Of a DNA stretch of 64,000 nt, positions 50,707-60,300 are shown piece after piece. Position numbers and translations under genes: made by a program. Below the pieces are notes generated by a model. The model did no database searches. It was given only the letters and a program-made list of their open reading frames with translations, and was not told where the DNA came from. The DNA comes from Bradyrhizobium sp. WSM3983 (GTDB lineage Bacteria > Pseudomonadota > Alphaproteobacteria > Rhizobiales > Xanthobacteraceae), in the NCBI RefSeq assembly GCF_000473045.1, contig NZ_AXAY01000011.1, positions 124,001 through 188,000 of the forward strand, given 5' to 3'. Position 1 is the first letter of the stretch. Each line of letters begins with the position of its first letter.

Positions 50707-51815
50707 CGATGACCAGCATCCGCCTGCTTGCCGACGACCTGACCGGCGCGCTCGATACCGCGGCGGAGTTCGTCGGCCTGTGCGGACCGTTCGACGTCAT
50801 CTGGCAGGACACGCCCGCGGCAACAGGCTCCCCGAGCCTGGCGATCGACAGCGGCACAAGGGAGCGTTCCAAAGACGAGAGCGTCGCGATCGTTGGCCGG
50901 CTGGCGCCGCTGCTTCGCGACGGCGCGATCGCCTACAAGAAGGTCGACAGCCTTCTCCGTGGCGCTTGGGCGGCCGAGCTCGGCGCCTGCCTGAGCACCG
51001 GCCACTGGGCGTCATGCGTGGTCGCGCCTGCCTTCGACTATCAGGGACGCCGCACCGTCGATGCCCAGCAATATGCGCGCACGGTGGAGGGCGACTGGCA
51101 TCGCGTCGGCGACAATCTGCTGGACCAGTTGCGACGGGATGGCATCGCGGCGCGGCGCGGCGGCGCCGACACGCTGGCGCAAGGCGGCGTTCAGGTCTTC
51201 GATGCCGAGAGCGACCTCGATCTCGATCGCGTCGTCGAGATGGCGCGGCGGATGCCCGGGCCGGTGCTGTGGTGCGGCAGTGGCGGGCTGGCCGGTGCGC
51301 TCGCGCGTGGCCACCGCGCAGATGCACTTTCGAAATTGAAGCGCCCGGTGCTGGGCCTGTTCGGCTCAGACCAGGCCGCCACTGCCTCTCAGCTCGACGT
51401 ATGTGGCGACGCCACGATTGCGGTCGCCGAGGGTGAGGGCGGCGTCAGTGTTCAGCGCAAGCTGGCGGACGACGGCGTCGCCTTGGTGAAATTCGCCCTT
51501 CCCGATGGCCTGTCGCGCGCAGGAGCGGCGCAACGGATCGCGCGCGAATTGACGGCGCTGACCGCAACGCTCGACCCACCCGGAACCTTGATCGTTGCTG
51601 GTGGAGAGACGCTGAAGGCCGTATGCCTTGCACTCGGCGCGCATGCGCTCCAGGTCACGGGGCGCATCGTACCCGGACTGCCGCGCTCGGTGCTGCAAGG
51701 CGGCCGCTGGGCCGGCGTCGACGTCATCTCGAAATCCGGAGCGTTCGGCGCGCGCGAGCTGTGGCGCGATCTGCTCCGGGAAAATCAATTGCTCACTATG
51801 GGGAGTCCGTCATGA
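50703..51815 (+). CDS. Four-carbon acid sugar kinase family protein (DUF1537/OtnK)
   Basis: 370 residues. N-terminal substrate domain RLLADDLTGALDTAAEFV near residue 7, the KKVDSLLRGAWAAEL stretch near 78, and the C-terminal nucleotide-binding loop GTLIVAGGETLKAV near 297 and GRIVPGLPRSVLQGG near 318 match the family that phosphorylates D-threonate, D-erythronate or L-erythronate at C4. It is partnered here with a PdxA-family dehydrogenase, the expected next enzyme. It overlaps pdxA by ATGA. Confidence 0.88.
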   Translation: MTMTSIRLLADDLTGALDTAAEFVGLCGPFDVIWQDTPAATGSPSLAIDSGTRERSKDESVAIVGRLAPLLRDGAIAYKKVDSLLRGAWAAELGACLSTGHWASCVVAPAFDYQGRRTVDAQQYARTVEGDWHRVGDNLLDQLRRDGIAARRGGADTLAQGGVQVFDAESDLDLDRVVEMARRMPGPVLWCGSGGLAGALARGHRADALSKLKRPVLGLFGSDQAATASQLDVCGDATIAVAEGEGGVSVQRKLADDGVALVKFALPDGLSRAGAAQRIARELTALTATLDPPGTLIVAGGETLKAVCLALGAHALQVTGRIVPGLPRSVLQGGRWAGVDVISKSGAFGARELWRDLLRENQLLTMGSPS

Positions 51816-52849
51816 CCTCTCGGCATCTTGCCATCACCATGGGCGATCCCGCCGGGATCGGGCCTGAGATCATCGTCAAGGCCTGTGTCGGATTGAAGGA
51901 CCGGATCGCGACCGGCGATCTGCGCCTGCTGATCATCGGCAGCGGCGCGGCGCTGGACAGCGCGAAGGCCGCGCTTGGTACCAATATCGCGATCCCGCAG
52001 GTGACGGCCGACGATCGCGACTGGCCCAACCTCTGTTACCTGCAAGCCGACGCCGAAGGCGACCCGATCAAGCCCGGCGTGCTCAGCGCCGATGGCGGCC
52101 GCTTCGCCTACAAGGCGATCGAGCAGGGCGTGCGTCTCACGCAGGCAGGCCGAACCGGAGCCATTGTCACGGCGCCGCTCAACAAGGAAGCCCTCAACAA
52201 GGCCGGCTATCATTTTCCAGGGCATACTGAGATGCTCGCGCATCTCACCGGCGTGCGCGGTTCGGTGATGCTGCTCGCTCACGGTAACATGCGCGTCAGC
52301 CATGTCTCGACCCATGTGGCGCTGGAGGACGTGCCGAAGCGTCTGACGCCGGAGCGGCTGCGCATGGTGATCGATCTCACCGACGATGCACTGCGCCGGC
52401 TCGGCATCGCAAAACCCAAGATCGCAATCGCCGCGCTCAACCCGCATGCCGGTGAGGGCGGTCTGTTCGGCCGGCAGGATATCGACGTCTCCGCGCCCAC
52501 GATTGCGCGAGCAGTCGCCGACGGTCTCGACGTGGTCGGTCCCGTGCCCGGCGACACCATCTTCGTCAAGTTGCGCGCCGGCCAGTACGATGCCGCGGTC
52601 GCGATGTATCACGACCAGGGGCACATCCCGGTCAAGCTGCTCGGCTTCCAGGTCGATCCCGCCACCGGCCGCTGGCAGGAGCTTTCCGGCGTCAACATCA
52701 CGCTCGGCCTGCCGATCATCCGCACCTCCGTCGATCACGGCACTGCCTTCGACATTGCCGGCAAGGGCATCGCCAACGAACACAGCCTGATCGAGGCCAT
52801 CGACTATGCCGAGCGGCTGGCCGCCGGCGCCTCCGCATCCAAGTCTTGA
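51812..52849 (+). CDS. pdxA: PdxA-family dehydrogenase (4-phospho-threonate or 4-phosphohydroxythreonine dehydrogenase)
   Basis: 345 residues. Signatures are ITMGDPAGIGPEIIVKACVG at the start, TAPLNKEALNKAGYHFPGHT near 122, AALNPHAGEGGLFG near 208, AMYHDQGHIPVKLLGF near 265 and RTSVDHGTAFDIAGKG near 303, with metal-binding His residues in the second, fourth and fifth. PdxA proper makes vitamin B6. Paralogues fused by operon to a DUF1537 kinase oxidise and decarboxylate 4-phospho-threonate or erythronate to dihydroxyacetone phosphate, which is the more likely role here. Confidence 0.88.
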   Translation: MTSRHLAITMGDPAGIGPEIIVKACVGLKDRIATGDLRLLIIGSGAALDSAKAALGTNIAIPQVTADDRDWPNLCYLQADAEGDPIKPGVLSADGGRFAYKAIEQGVRLTQAGRTGAIVTAPLNKEALNKAGYHFPGHTEMLAHLTGVRGSVMLLAHGNMRVSHVSTHVALEDVPKRLTPERLRMVIDLTDDALRRLGIAKPKIAIAALNPHAGEGGLFGRQDIDVSAPTIARAVADGLDVVGPVPGDTIFVKLRAGQYDAAVAMYHDQGHIPVKLLGFQVDPATGRWQELSGVNITLGLPIIRTSVDHGTAFDIAGKGIANEHSLIEAIDYAERLAAGASASKS

Positions 52850-52862
52850 GATCGAGCCCACG

Positions 52863-53993
52863 ATGACCAACGCCTTCACGCCCATCGAAATCCTCCGCCC
52901 CACCATCCTGGAGTTCGGCAACGGCACGATCACCGCTGCAGCGCGCTTCGCCGAACGGATCGGTGCCAAGCGGCCGCTGGTGATCTCCGATCCCTTCAAC
53001 GCGCGTCGCGTCGACACGCTGGCGCTGCCGGGCGCAGTCAAAGTGTTCGGCGAGGTGAAGCCCGAGCCGGATCTGCCCAATCTCGAGAAGGCGGTCGCTA
53101 TGGCGCGCGACGTCAAGCCCGATCTCGTCGTCGGCTTTGGCGGCGGCAGCGCGATGGATCTCGCCAAGCTGGTCGCCGTGATGTCCACCAGTGACGTCGC
53201 CTTTGCCGATATCGTCGGACCGGAGAAGATGGCCGGCCGCAGCGTTGCGCTGATGCAGATCCCGACCACGTCTGGCACCGGCAGCGAGGCCGGCACCCGC
53301 GCGCTGATCACCGATCCCGTCAGCCAGAACAAGCAGGCGGTGCAGAGCCGTTTCATGCTGGCCGATATCGCCATCGTCGACCCCGATCTGACGATGACCG
53401 TGCCGAAGGAAATCACGGCTGCCACCGGCGTCGATGCGCTGGCGCATTGCGTCGAGGCCTATACCAGCCGCAAGGCGCATCCGGCGATCGACATCTATGC
53501 GCTCGAGGGCGCGCGGCTGGTCGGACGCTATCTGAAGCGCGCGGTGGCCGATGGCGGCGATCGCGACGCGCGCGCTGGTCTTTCGCTCGCCTCGCTGTAT
53601 GGCGGCTATTGCCTGGGGCCGGTGAACACCACCGCCGGCCACGCCGTGGCCTATCCGCTCGGCACGCGCCATCACGTCGCCCACGGTCTCGCCTGTGCGG
53701 TGATCTTTCCGCACACGCTGGCGTTCAACATGCCGGCGGTCGAGGCGAAGACTGTCGCCGTGCTCGGGGCGCTCGGCCTGCAAGAGCAACGCGATCCGAA
53801 GCTTGCATTCGATGCGACCTACGCCTTCTGCAAAAACCTAGGCGTCGAGATGCGGTTGTCGGCGCTCGGCGTGCCCAAGAATGATCTCGGCGTGATGGCC
53901 GATGAGGCGCACGCCATTCGCCGCCTGCTCGACAACAATCCGCGCGATCTGAGCCGGGATGCGATCCTGGAGATGTACGAGGTCGCGTTCTAG
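52863..53993 (+). CDS. Iron-containing alcohol dehydrogenase
   Basis: 376 residues of the group III alcohol dehydrogenase family. NAD-binding VVGFGGGSAMDLAKLVA near 95, TTSGTGSEAGTRAL near 138, metal-site residues in TGVDALAHCVEAY near 195 and HHVAHGLACAVIFPH near 273. Reactions include oxidation of hydroxy acids and maleylacetate reduction. It lies 13 bases after pdxA in the sugar-acid operon, and may oxidise a four-carbon hydroxy acid to a keto form for the DapA-like enzyme; that step is inferred. Confidence 0.9.
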   Translation: MTNAFTPIEILRPTILEFGNGTITAAARFAERIGAKRPLVISDPFNARRVDTLALPGAVKVFGEVKPEPDLPNLEKAVAMARDVKPDLVVGFGGGSAMDLAKLVAVMSTSDVAFADIVGPEKMAGRSVALMQIPTTSGTGSEAGTRALITDPVSQNKQAVQSRFMLADIAIVDPDLTMTVPKEITAATGVDALAHCVEAYTSRKAHPAIDIYALEGARLVGRYLKRAVADGGDRDARAGLSLASLYGGYCLGPVNTTAGHAVAYPLGTRHHVAHGLACAVIFPHTLAFNMPAVEAKTVAVLGALGLQEQRDPKLAFDATYAFCKNLGVEMRLSALGVPKNDLGVMADEAHAIRRLLDNNPRDLSRDAILEMYEVAF

Positions 53994-54055
53994 CCATCTC
54001 CGCGGCGCGCTCGCGGCGACTCAACAATAACACTGTAAAAGTAGGGGAAACTTCG

Positions 54056-55027
54056 ATGAGATCGATGTGGCTTGGCCTTGCCTCGGCAATTCTGCTGGCG
54101 ATGTCGCCGGCGAGTGCGCAGGATACTTATCCGTCCAAGCAGGTGACGGTGATCGTGCCCTTCGCGGCCGGTGGCACCGCGGACATCCTTGCGCGCATGG
54201 TGTCGAACCATCTGCAGATGAAGCTCGGCAAGCCGTTCGTGGTCGAGAATGTCGGCGGCGCCGGCTCCATCCTCGGCGTGACGCGGCTCGCCAAGTCGGC
54301 CCCCGACGGCATTACGCTCGGTCTCGCCAGCACGTCGGCGCTCGCGATCAACCCGTCGCTGTACGGGCCGAAGCTCAGCTACCAGCCCGACAGGGATCTG
54401 GCGCCGGTCGCCCAGATCAGCGTCGTGCCCAACGTGCTCGTCGTCAACCCCGACAAGATCAAGGCGCGCACCGTGCCGGAGTTGATCGCCTATCTGAAGG
54501 CGAACCCGGACAAGGTCTCGTTCGGCTCGGCCGGCGTCGGCACCTCGCAGCATCTCGCCGGCGAGCTGTTTCAGCAGATGACCGGCACCAGGATGGTGCA
54601 CGTGCCCTACAAGGGTTCGAGCCAGATGCTGACGGATCTGCTGAGCGGCCAGATCGATCTCGCTTTCGACAACGTGCCGCTGCTGCTGCCGCAGGTGAAG
54701 ACCGGCCAGCTCGCGATGCTCGCCACCGCGACGCCGAAGCGGGCCGCCTTCGATCCGGAAGTGCCGGCCGTTGCCGAATTCCTGCCCAGCTTCGAGGCGG
54801 TCGCTTGGCACGGCTTCTTCGTTCCGGCCAGCACGCCGAAGCCGATCATCGAAAAGCTCTCGGCCGAAATCCGTGCCTACATGCAGCAGCCCGAGACGGT
54901 GCAGAAGATGGCCGAGCTCGGTGCCACGGCAGTCGCAGTCGATTCCGAGCCGTTCGCCGCCTACATTGCCTCCGAGACCGAGCGGTGGAAGAAGGTGATC
55001 GAGGCCGCGAATATCAAGATGGAGTAG
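54056..55027 (+). CDS. Bug-family substrate-binding protein
   Basis: 323 residues with signal peptide (cleavage after about residue 22, ASAQ), then YPSKQVTVIVPFAAGGTADI, NVGGAGSILGVTRLAKSAPD, HVPYKGSSQMLTDLLSGQID. The last gene of the IclR-divergent operon, so it probably binds the sugar acid or organic acid degraded by it. AGGGGAAA precedes the start. No TctAB membrane pair is nearby. Confidence 0.92.
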   Translation: MRSMWLGLASAILLAMSPASAQDTYPSKQVTVIVPFAAGGTADILARMVSNHLQMKLGKPFVVENVGGAGSILGVTRLAKSAPDGITLGLASTSALAINPSLYGPKLSYQPDRDLAPVAQISVVPNVLVVNPDKIKARTVPELIAYLKANPDKVSFGSAGVGTSQHLAGELFQQMTGTRMVHVPYKGSSQMLTDLLSGQIDLAFDNVPLLLPQVKTGQLAMLATATPKRAAFDPEVPAVAEFLPSFEAVAWHGFFVPASTPKPIIEKLSAEIRAYMQQPETVQKMAELGATAVAVDSEPFAAYIASETERWKKVIEAANIKME

Positions 55028-55207
55028 GGGGCGGGGCGTGTGTTTGAGGTGAGGGCGGCTGCGCTGTGATCCGTGCACAGCCGCGCTTGCCAGCCTAGGG
55101 CCGAGCAGGTAGAACCCTGCCACGCCTGAGCCGTGATTTGCGCCAAACGCGCATCCGGCCGCAGTCGGACAGATCAGTAAGATATTGAATTTGTTCGACT
55201 ATTCCGT

Positions 55208-55281
55208 TGGGGAATGGTGTAACGGTAGCACAACAGACTCTGACTCTGTTTGTCTAGGTTCGAATCCTAGTTCCCCAGCCA
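55208..55281 (+). tRNA. tRNA-Gln (anticodon CUG)
   Basis: Folds as a 74-base cloverleaf including encoded CCA: acceptor TGGGGAA/TTCCCCA with discriminator G, D stem GTG/CAC, anticodon stem ACAGA/TCTGT around loop CTCTGAC (anticodon CTG, reads CAG codons), T stem CTAGG/CCTAG around TTCGAAT. Encoded CCA at 55279-55281. tRNA genes are common integration sites, but no integrase or flanking direct repeat is seen here. Confidence 0.97.
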
Positions 55282-55405
55282 ATTCTGAGGCGCTTTCCTA
55301 AGCTCTGAATCGCCGTTATCCGGCGGCCCGCCGTGCCGTCCCTCGCGACGGTTTGCCTCATCCGACATTGCAATTCGCCGGTCGGATCGGCGTGTGTCCG
55401 ATCGT

Positions 55406-55427
55406 CCTTGGGTCACACAACCCAAGG
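55406..55427 (+). promoter_or_regulatory. Hairpin overlapping the DUF1428 ribosome site
   Basis: CCTTGGGT-CACACA-ACCCAAGG is a perfect 8-bp stem with a 6-base loop. Its right arm includes the AAGG of the AAGGAGA ribosome site (55424-55430) ahead of ATG 55437. Folding would hide part of the ribosome site, suggesting translational control; a DNA-level operator is the alternative. Confidence 0.55.
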
Positions 55428-55436
55428 AGATCCGTG

Positions 55437-55799
55437 ATGCCTTATGTCGATGGTTTCGTGCTGGCTGTGGCGAAGGACAAGATCGAGGCCTACAAGGCGC
55501 TGGCCCGAACGGCTTGCGCGGTGTGGATGGAGCATGGCGCGCTCGATTATGTCGAATGCATCGGCGATGACGTGCCCTATGGCGAGCTCACATCCTTTCC
55601 ACGCGCGGTGATGGCGACGGAGGATGAAGTCGTGGTGTTCTCGTGGATCGTCTACCGCGATCGCGCGAGCCGCGATGCTGTCAATGCCAAGGTGATGGCC
55701 GATCCGCGGCTGAAGGGCTCCGACATGCCGTTCGACGGCAAGCGCATGATCTATGGCGGCTTCATCGCGCTGCTGCGGGCGAGCGACGTGGTCGGCTGA
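55437..55799 (+). CDS. DUF1428 family protein
   Basis: 120 residues. It reads as DUF1428: YVDGFVLAVAKDKIEAYKAL at the start, WMEHGALDYVECIGDDVPYG near 31, DEVVVFSWIVYRDRASRD near 62, FDGKRMIYGGFIALL near 101. A ferredoxin-like alpha-beta barrel is expected; no activity is known to me. AAGGAGA ribosome site. Single gene with a hairpin in its leader. Confidence 0.88.
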   Translation: MPYVDGFVLAVAKDKIEAYKALARTACAVWMEHGALDYVECIGDDVPYGELTSFPRAVMATEDEVVVFSWIVYRDRASRDAVNAKVMADPRLKGSDMPFDGKRMIYGGFIALLRASDVVG

Positions 55800-55808
55800 A
55801 CGTGCTTC

Positions 55809-55901
55809 GTAGGGTGGATTAGCGAAGCGTAATCCACCACCTTTGTGTCCGCGGAAAGGGACGTGGTGAGTTACGCCTTCGGCTGACTCACCCAGCCTGC
55901 G
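55809..55901. repeat. Palindromic intergenic repeat, third copy of the family
   Basis: Starts GTAGGGTGGATTAGC and has inner arms GAAGCGTAATCCACCAC and GTGGTGAGTTACGCCTTC, closely resembling 1919-2033 and, more loosely, 5914-6004. It lies directly behind the DUF1428 gene. Confidence 0.8.
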
Positions 55902-55904
55902 CAT

Positions 55905-56600
55905 TTGCGCTACAGGCTAGGCGGCTCTACTGGGCCACAATCCCTAGTGCTGCCGTCGGGCAAAACACGCGAAAGAGCCGTCAATCCCGTCAAACAAAAA
56001 TATTCCACTTTACCGAAATTCGGATTTATCGTATGGGTGGCGCATCCCAGCCCACCAAAGGGGCGGTCGTACGTCGTCACGAACGCGGGCTGGAATTGCG
56101 GTGGACGCGGGCGGCGCCGTCGCGGAGGGGTGTGGCAGGGCGGGGCAGTGGATTGAGCCGAGCCCTGTGAGCCACATTCGAGCCGCGTTGTACGAACGGC
56201 GCTCGAGGTCCTGCGAAGCTCCTTGGGGCGAAGCAGGAAGGACGCTCGCGTACGGCGAAACCGTGTGGTCCTGGCCGTCGTTGCTACGGTCAAGCATTTG
56301 CGAAGGCCTCATCACGTCAACCGGCGTGGTGCGGTGAATTTCGCGAAGGTGACGGAGGCAAAAGGAACTCGTCTCCGAGGAGAGCGCGCATAAGCCGTCA
56401 GACCACTGCGCAGGGAAGGCCGAGTTTCGGTTGCCCTGTGTCTCCCCTGTGCATTGCGTGTGCATCATTTTCGCATGGGGGTTTTATGGGTGCCAGCCGG
56501 CGCCCGGTCTTCCCTGCGCCCTTTCTCGGGAGGGCGGCGTGAGACGTGCAAGACTCGGGCGAAAACATGCCGCGAGATCGCGAATGTGCGTCCGCCGCTC
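55905..56600. repeat. Degenerate ~700-base dispersed repeat, no gene
   Basis: No frame here has convincing coding character: frames are short, Arg/Cys/Pro-rich and lack ribosome sites. The text, running from AATATTCCACTTTACCG at about 55998 through AACGCGGGCTGGAATTGCGG to a GCAAGACTCGGGCG stretch at 56550, matches my memory of a long degenerate repeat scattered through Bradyrhizobium-type chromosomes. Probably an old mobile or coding element that has decayed. Confidence 0.55.
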
Positions 56601-56612
56601 GGGGGTTGTTCC

Positions 56613-56716
56613 GGGACGCCCGCTCGCGCGGGCTCCTCACCATGGCGGTCTAAGGTCGTGCCGCAGAGCAGAACCTCATCCTGAGGAGCCCGCGAAAGCG
56701 GGCGTCTCGAAGGATG
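56613..56716. repeat. Inverted pair of REP-like elements (GGAGCCCGC...GCGGGC)
   Basis: GACGCCCGCTCGCGCGGGCT at 56615-56634 (followed by CCTCACCATGG) and GAGGAGCCCGC...GCGGGCGTC at about 56683-56705 are inverted relatives facing each other over about 50 bases. The phrase CCTCATCCTGAGGAGC is a very common dispersed repeat in related genomes as I recall. It ends just before the IalB gene stop. Confidence 0.65.
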
Positions 56717-56724
56717 GCCGCGAG

Positions 56725-57288
56725 CTACTTGATCTTGTCGTAGGCCGCCGCGAAATCGTTCAGCGGCATCGGGATTGCAATCGTCTCCTTGGCCATGTTC
56801 TGGAAGGAGACCTTCAACTGCTTGCCCGACTTCAGGCTCGCCAGCAGATCCGGCGCGATCGGCGTCGAGGCGTAGCAGCCGCGGTTCTCGCAGGTCTGGA
56901 TCTGGAGATCGACCGTCTTGCCCTCGTCGACCTGGAGTTTCGCACCGACCGGCAGATTGAGGCCGAGCGGCAATTGCAGCAACGCCACCGGCGTGCGGGT
57001 GTCGGGGGCGATGCGGATGTTAACTAGCACGATGGTCTGGCCGGTCTTGGTCAGCACCGCGTTCTGCTCGATCGCGCATTCGAGCGGCGCGTCGCGGCTC
57101 GCGCTGGTGCAGCGCGCGATCCAGCCGGGCTGCGCCGGAGCGCCCTCGGCCTGCGGCTGGGTCGGTGCGGGCGCGGGCTGCGTGGCAGGGGGAGCTGCGT
57201 TCTTCTTGGCGCCCTGCTGGGCATACGCGGCACCCGTGAACAACAGCGCAGCGGCGGCGAGAGCGACAAGTCTGGATTGCATGAGCAT
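56725..57288 (-). CDS. IalB-family (invasion-associated locus B) secreted protein
   Basis: 187 residues from ATG 57288 (ATG 57282 is also possible). Signal peptide (cleavage about AYAQ), a Pro/Gln/Ala-rich linker (PAPAPTQPQAEGAPAQP), then the IalB domain: GWIARCTSASRDAPLECAIE, LVNIRIAPDT, LPLGLNLPVGAKLQVDEG and two further cysteines in QTCENRGCYAS likely forming disulfides. The domain is widespread in alphaproteobacteria with unclear function. Lies 64 bases after the RND permease on the same strand, so may be in that operon. Confidence 0.88.
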   Translation of the reverse strand: MLMQSRLVALAAAALLFTGAAYAQQGAKKNAAPPATQPAPAPTQPQAEGAPAQPGWIARCTSASRDAPLECAIEQNAVLTKTGQTIVLVNIRIAPDTRTPVALLQLPLGLNLPVGAKLQVDEGKTVDLQIQTCENRGCYASTPIAPDLLASLKSGKQLKVSFQNMAKETIAIPMPLNDFAAAYDKIK

Positions 57289-57352
57289 GGCGAGACCGCG
57301 TTGGCGTGAACCGAGGGCCTCGCTGTAGCGTCGCGGGAGCCGCGGCGCAAGC

Positions 57353-60300
57353 TTACTCGGCGGCTTCCTTGACGGTGCCGTGCCCGGTCGCATCGTGCCC
57401 TTCGTCCTCGGCCGAATGGCTCTTGAACAGGTTCGAGAACTTGTCGAGATAGAGATAGACCACCGGCGTGGTGAACAGCGTCAGCGCCTGGCTGACGATC
57501 AGGCCGCCGACCATGGCGTAACCGAGCGGCTGGCGAATCTCGGCGCCGGTGCCGTGGCCGAGCATCAGTGGCACGCCGCCGAGCAGCGCTGCCATCGTCG
57601 TCATCATGATCGGGCGGAAACGGAGCAGCGCGGCCTGGCGGATCGATTCTTCCGGCGACTTCCCATCGCGTTCGGCGGCGATGGCGAAGTCGACCATCAT
57701 GATGCCGTTCTTCTTCACGATGCCGATCAGCAAGATGACGCCAATCAGCGCGATCAGGCTGAACTCGAAGCCGGCCGCCATCAGGATCGCGAGCGCGCCG
57801 ACGCCGGCCGAGGGCAGGGTCGAGAGAATCGTGATGGGATGGATGTAGCTCTCGTAGAGAATGCCGAGGATCAGATAGACCACGACCAGCGCCGCGAGGA
57901 TCAGGAGCGGCACGGTGCCGAGTGACTGCTGGAATGCTTGCGCGGTGCCCTGGAAGCTCGAGTTCAGCGTTGCCGGCGCGCCGAGATCGGCCATCGCCTT
58001 CTGCACGGCCTCCGTGGCCTGGCCGAGCGCAACGCCCTGGGCGAGGTTGAAGCTGATCGTGATCGCCGGGAACTGGCCCTGATGGCTGATCGAGAGCGAC
58101 CGGACCGGATCGGTGGACCAGGTCGCAAAGGTCGACAGCGGCACCTGATCGCCGGTCAGCGGCGATTTCAGATAGAGCTTGTTCAGGGAATCGAGGTTGC
58201 CCTGCATCTCCGGCAGGATTTCCAGGATCACGTGATAGCTGTTGAGCTGCGTGAAATACTGCGCGACCTGGCGCTGGCCGAAGGCGTCGTAGAGCGTGTC
58301 GTCGATCAGCTGCGGCTGGATGCCGTAGCGTGAGGCGGTGTCGCGGTTGATCTTGAGCTGGACCGTGGTGCCCTGGGTCTGCTGGTCCGTCGCGACGTCG
58401 CGCAGCTCCGGCAGCGTCTGCATCTTGGCGAGAATCTTGGGCGCCCACGAATTGAGCTCGCCGAGATCGGCGTCCTGCAAGGTGAACTCGAACTGGGTGC
58501 GCGTCGGACGGCCACCGAGGCGGACGTCCTGGGCCGCCTGCATATAGAGGCGGGCGCCGGCGACCTTCTCGAGCTTGGGACGCAGCCGCGCGATGATCTG
58601 CTGCGCGGACGCCTCGCGCTCGTTGCGTGGCTTCAGGGTGATGAACATGTTGCCGTTATTGCCGGCGCGGCCGCTGCCGCCGATGTTCATCGCTACCGAA
58701 GCGACGTCGGGATCCGCCATTACGATTTGGCCAAGGTCGACCTGACGACGTTGCATCTCGGCGAACGAGATGTCCTGCGAGGCTTCCGAGGTCGCGGTGA
58801 TCAGGCCGACGTCCTGCTGCGGGAAGAAGCCCTTCGGGATCAGGATGAAGAGATAGACCGACAAAGCGAGGGTGGCGAAGAAGATCACCAGCGTGGTGCG
58901 GCGCCAGTTGAGCGCGTGGTCGAGCACATGTTCATAGCCACGCAGCATCGCGTCGAAGGCGCTCTCGCTCCACTGGTAGAACTTGCCGTGGGTAACCTCG
59001 CCATGGGCGCGCAGGAAGCGCGAGGCCATCATCGGGGTCAGGGTCAGCGACACGAACATCGAGACGAAGATGGTCATCGCCAGCACGACCGCGAATTCGC
59101 GGAACAGGCGGCCGATGATGCCACCCATCAGCAGCAGCGGGATCAGCACCGCGACCAGCGAGACGCTGATCGACACGATGGTAAAGCCGATTTCCTTGGA
59201 ACCTCTGAAGGCGGCGGCGAGCGGTTTCTCGCCTTCCTCGATGTAGCGCGTGATGTTCTCGAGCATCACGATGGCGTCGTCCACGACGAAGCCAACCGCG
59301 ATCGTGAGCGCCATCAGGGACAGATTGTCGAGCGAGTAGCCGAACACCCACATCAGGGCGCAGGCGCCGAGCAGCGCCAGCGGAACCGTGATGGCGGGAA
59401 TCACCGTCGCCCAGAAGCTCCGCAGGAAGACGAAGATGACCATGACCACCAACGCAATGGTCAGGAGCAGCGTGAACTGCACGTCCTCGACTGCGGCGCG
59501 GATGGTCGTGGTGCGGTCGCTGATGACCTCGATCTTGACTGCGGGCGGAATCGCCGCAACGAGGCGGGGCAGGGTCGCCTTGATCCGGTCGACGGTCTCG
59601 ATCACGTTGGCGCCCGGCTGCTTGAACACCACCAGGAACACGCCGCGCTTGCCGTTGGCCCAGGCCGCCTGCTTGGCGTCTTCAGGACCGGTGACCGCCT
59701 GGCCGATGTCCTTGATCCGCAAGGGTCCGCCGTTGCGGTAGGCGATAATGACGTCGTTCCAGTCCTTGGACTGCAACAATTGGTCGTTGGCGTAGATCGT
59801 GTAGGCCCGCTTGTCGCCGTCGATATTGCCTTTGGGGCTGTCAACCGTGGTGATCCCGATCGCGCTGCGCACGTCTTCCAGCGACAGGCCCTTGGCCACG
59901 AGTTTCGCCGGATCAATCTGGACGCGGACCGAGGGCTTCTGCTGGCCGCCGATGAACACCTGCGCGACGCCGGATATCTGGCTGATCTGCTGGGCGAGCT
60001 GGGCGTCGATGGAATCGCTGACGGTGGTCAGCGGCAGCGTGTCTGAGGTCGCCGACAGCAGCAGGATCGGCGAGTCCGCCGGGTTGACCTTGCGGTAGGT
60101 CGGCGGCGAGGGCAGGTTCTTCGGCAACTGGCCGCTTGCCGCGTTGATGGCGCCCTGCACGTCATTGGCGGCGCCATCGATGCTGCGGTTGAGGTCGAAC
60201 TGGATGGTGATCGAGGCGGTGCCCAGATAGCTCGTCGAAGTCATCTGCGCGATGCCGGGAATCTGGGCGAACTGTCGCTCCAGCGGCTGCGCGACCGACG

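Noticed and set aside
55208..56716. Genomic island inserted at tRNA-Gln
   Set aside because: No integrase, no repeated tRNA 3' end downstream, and no shift in base composition of following genes.
57051..58448. 465-codon minus-strand frame spanning the end of the RND permease and the IalB gene
   Set aside because: Wrong frame relative to both real genes on the same strand; Arg/Asp/Gly-rich and without motifs.
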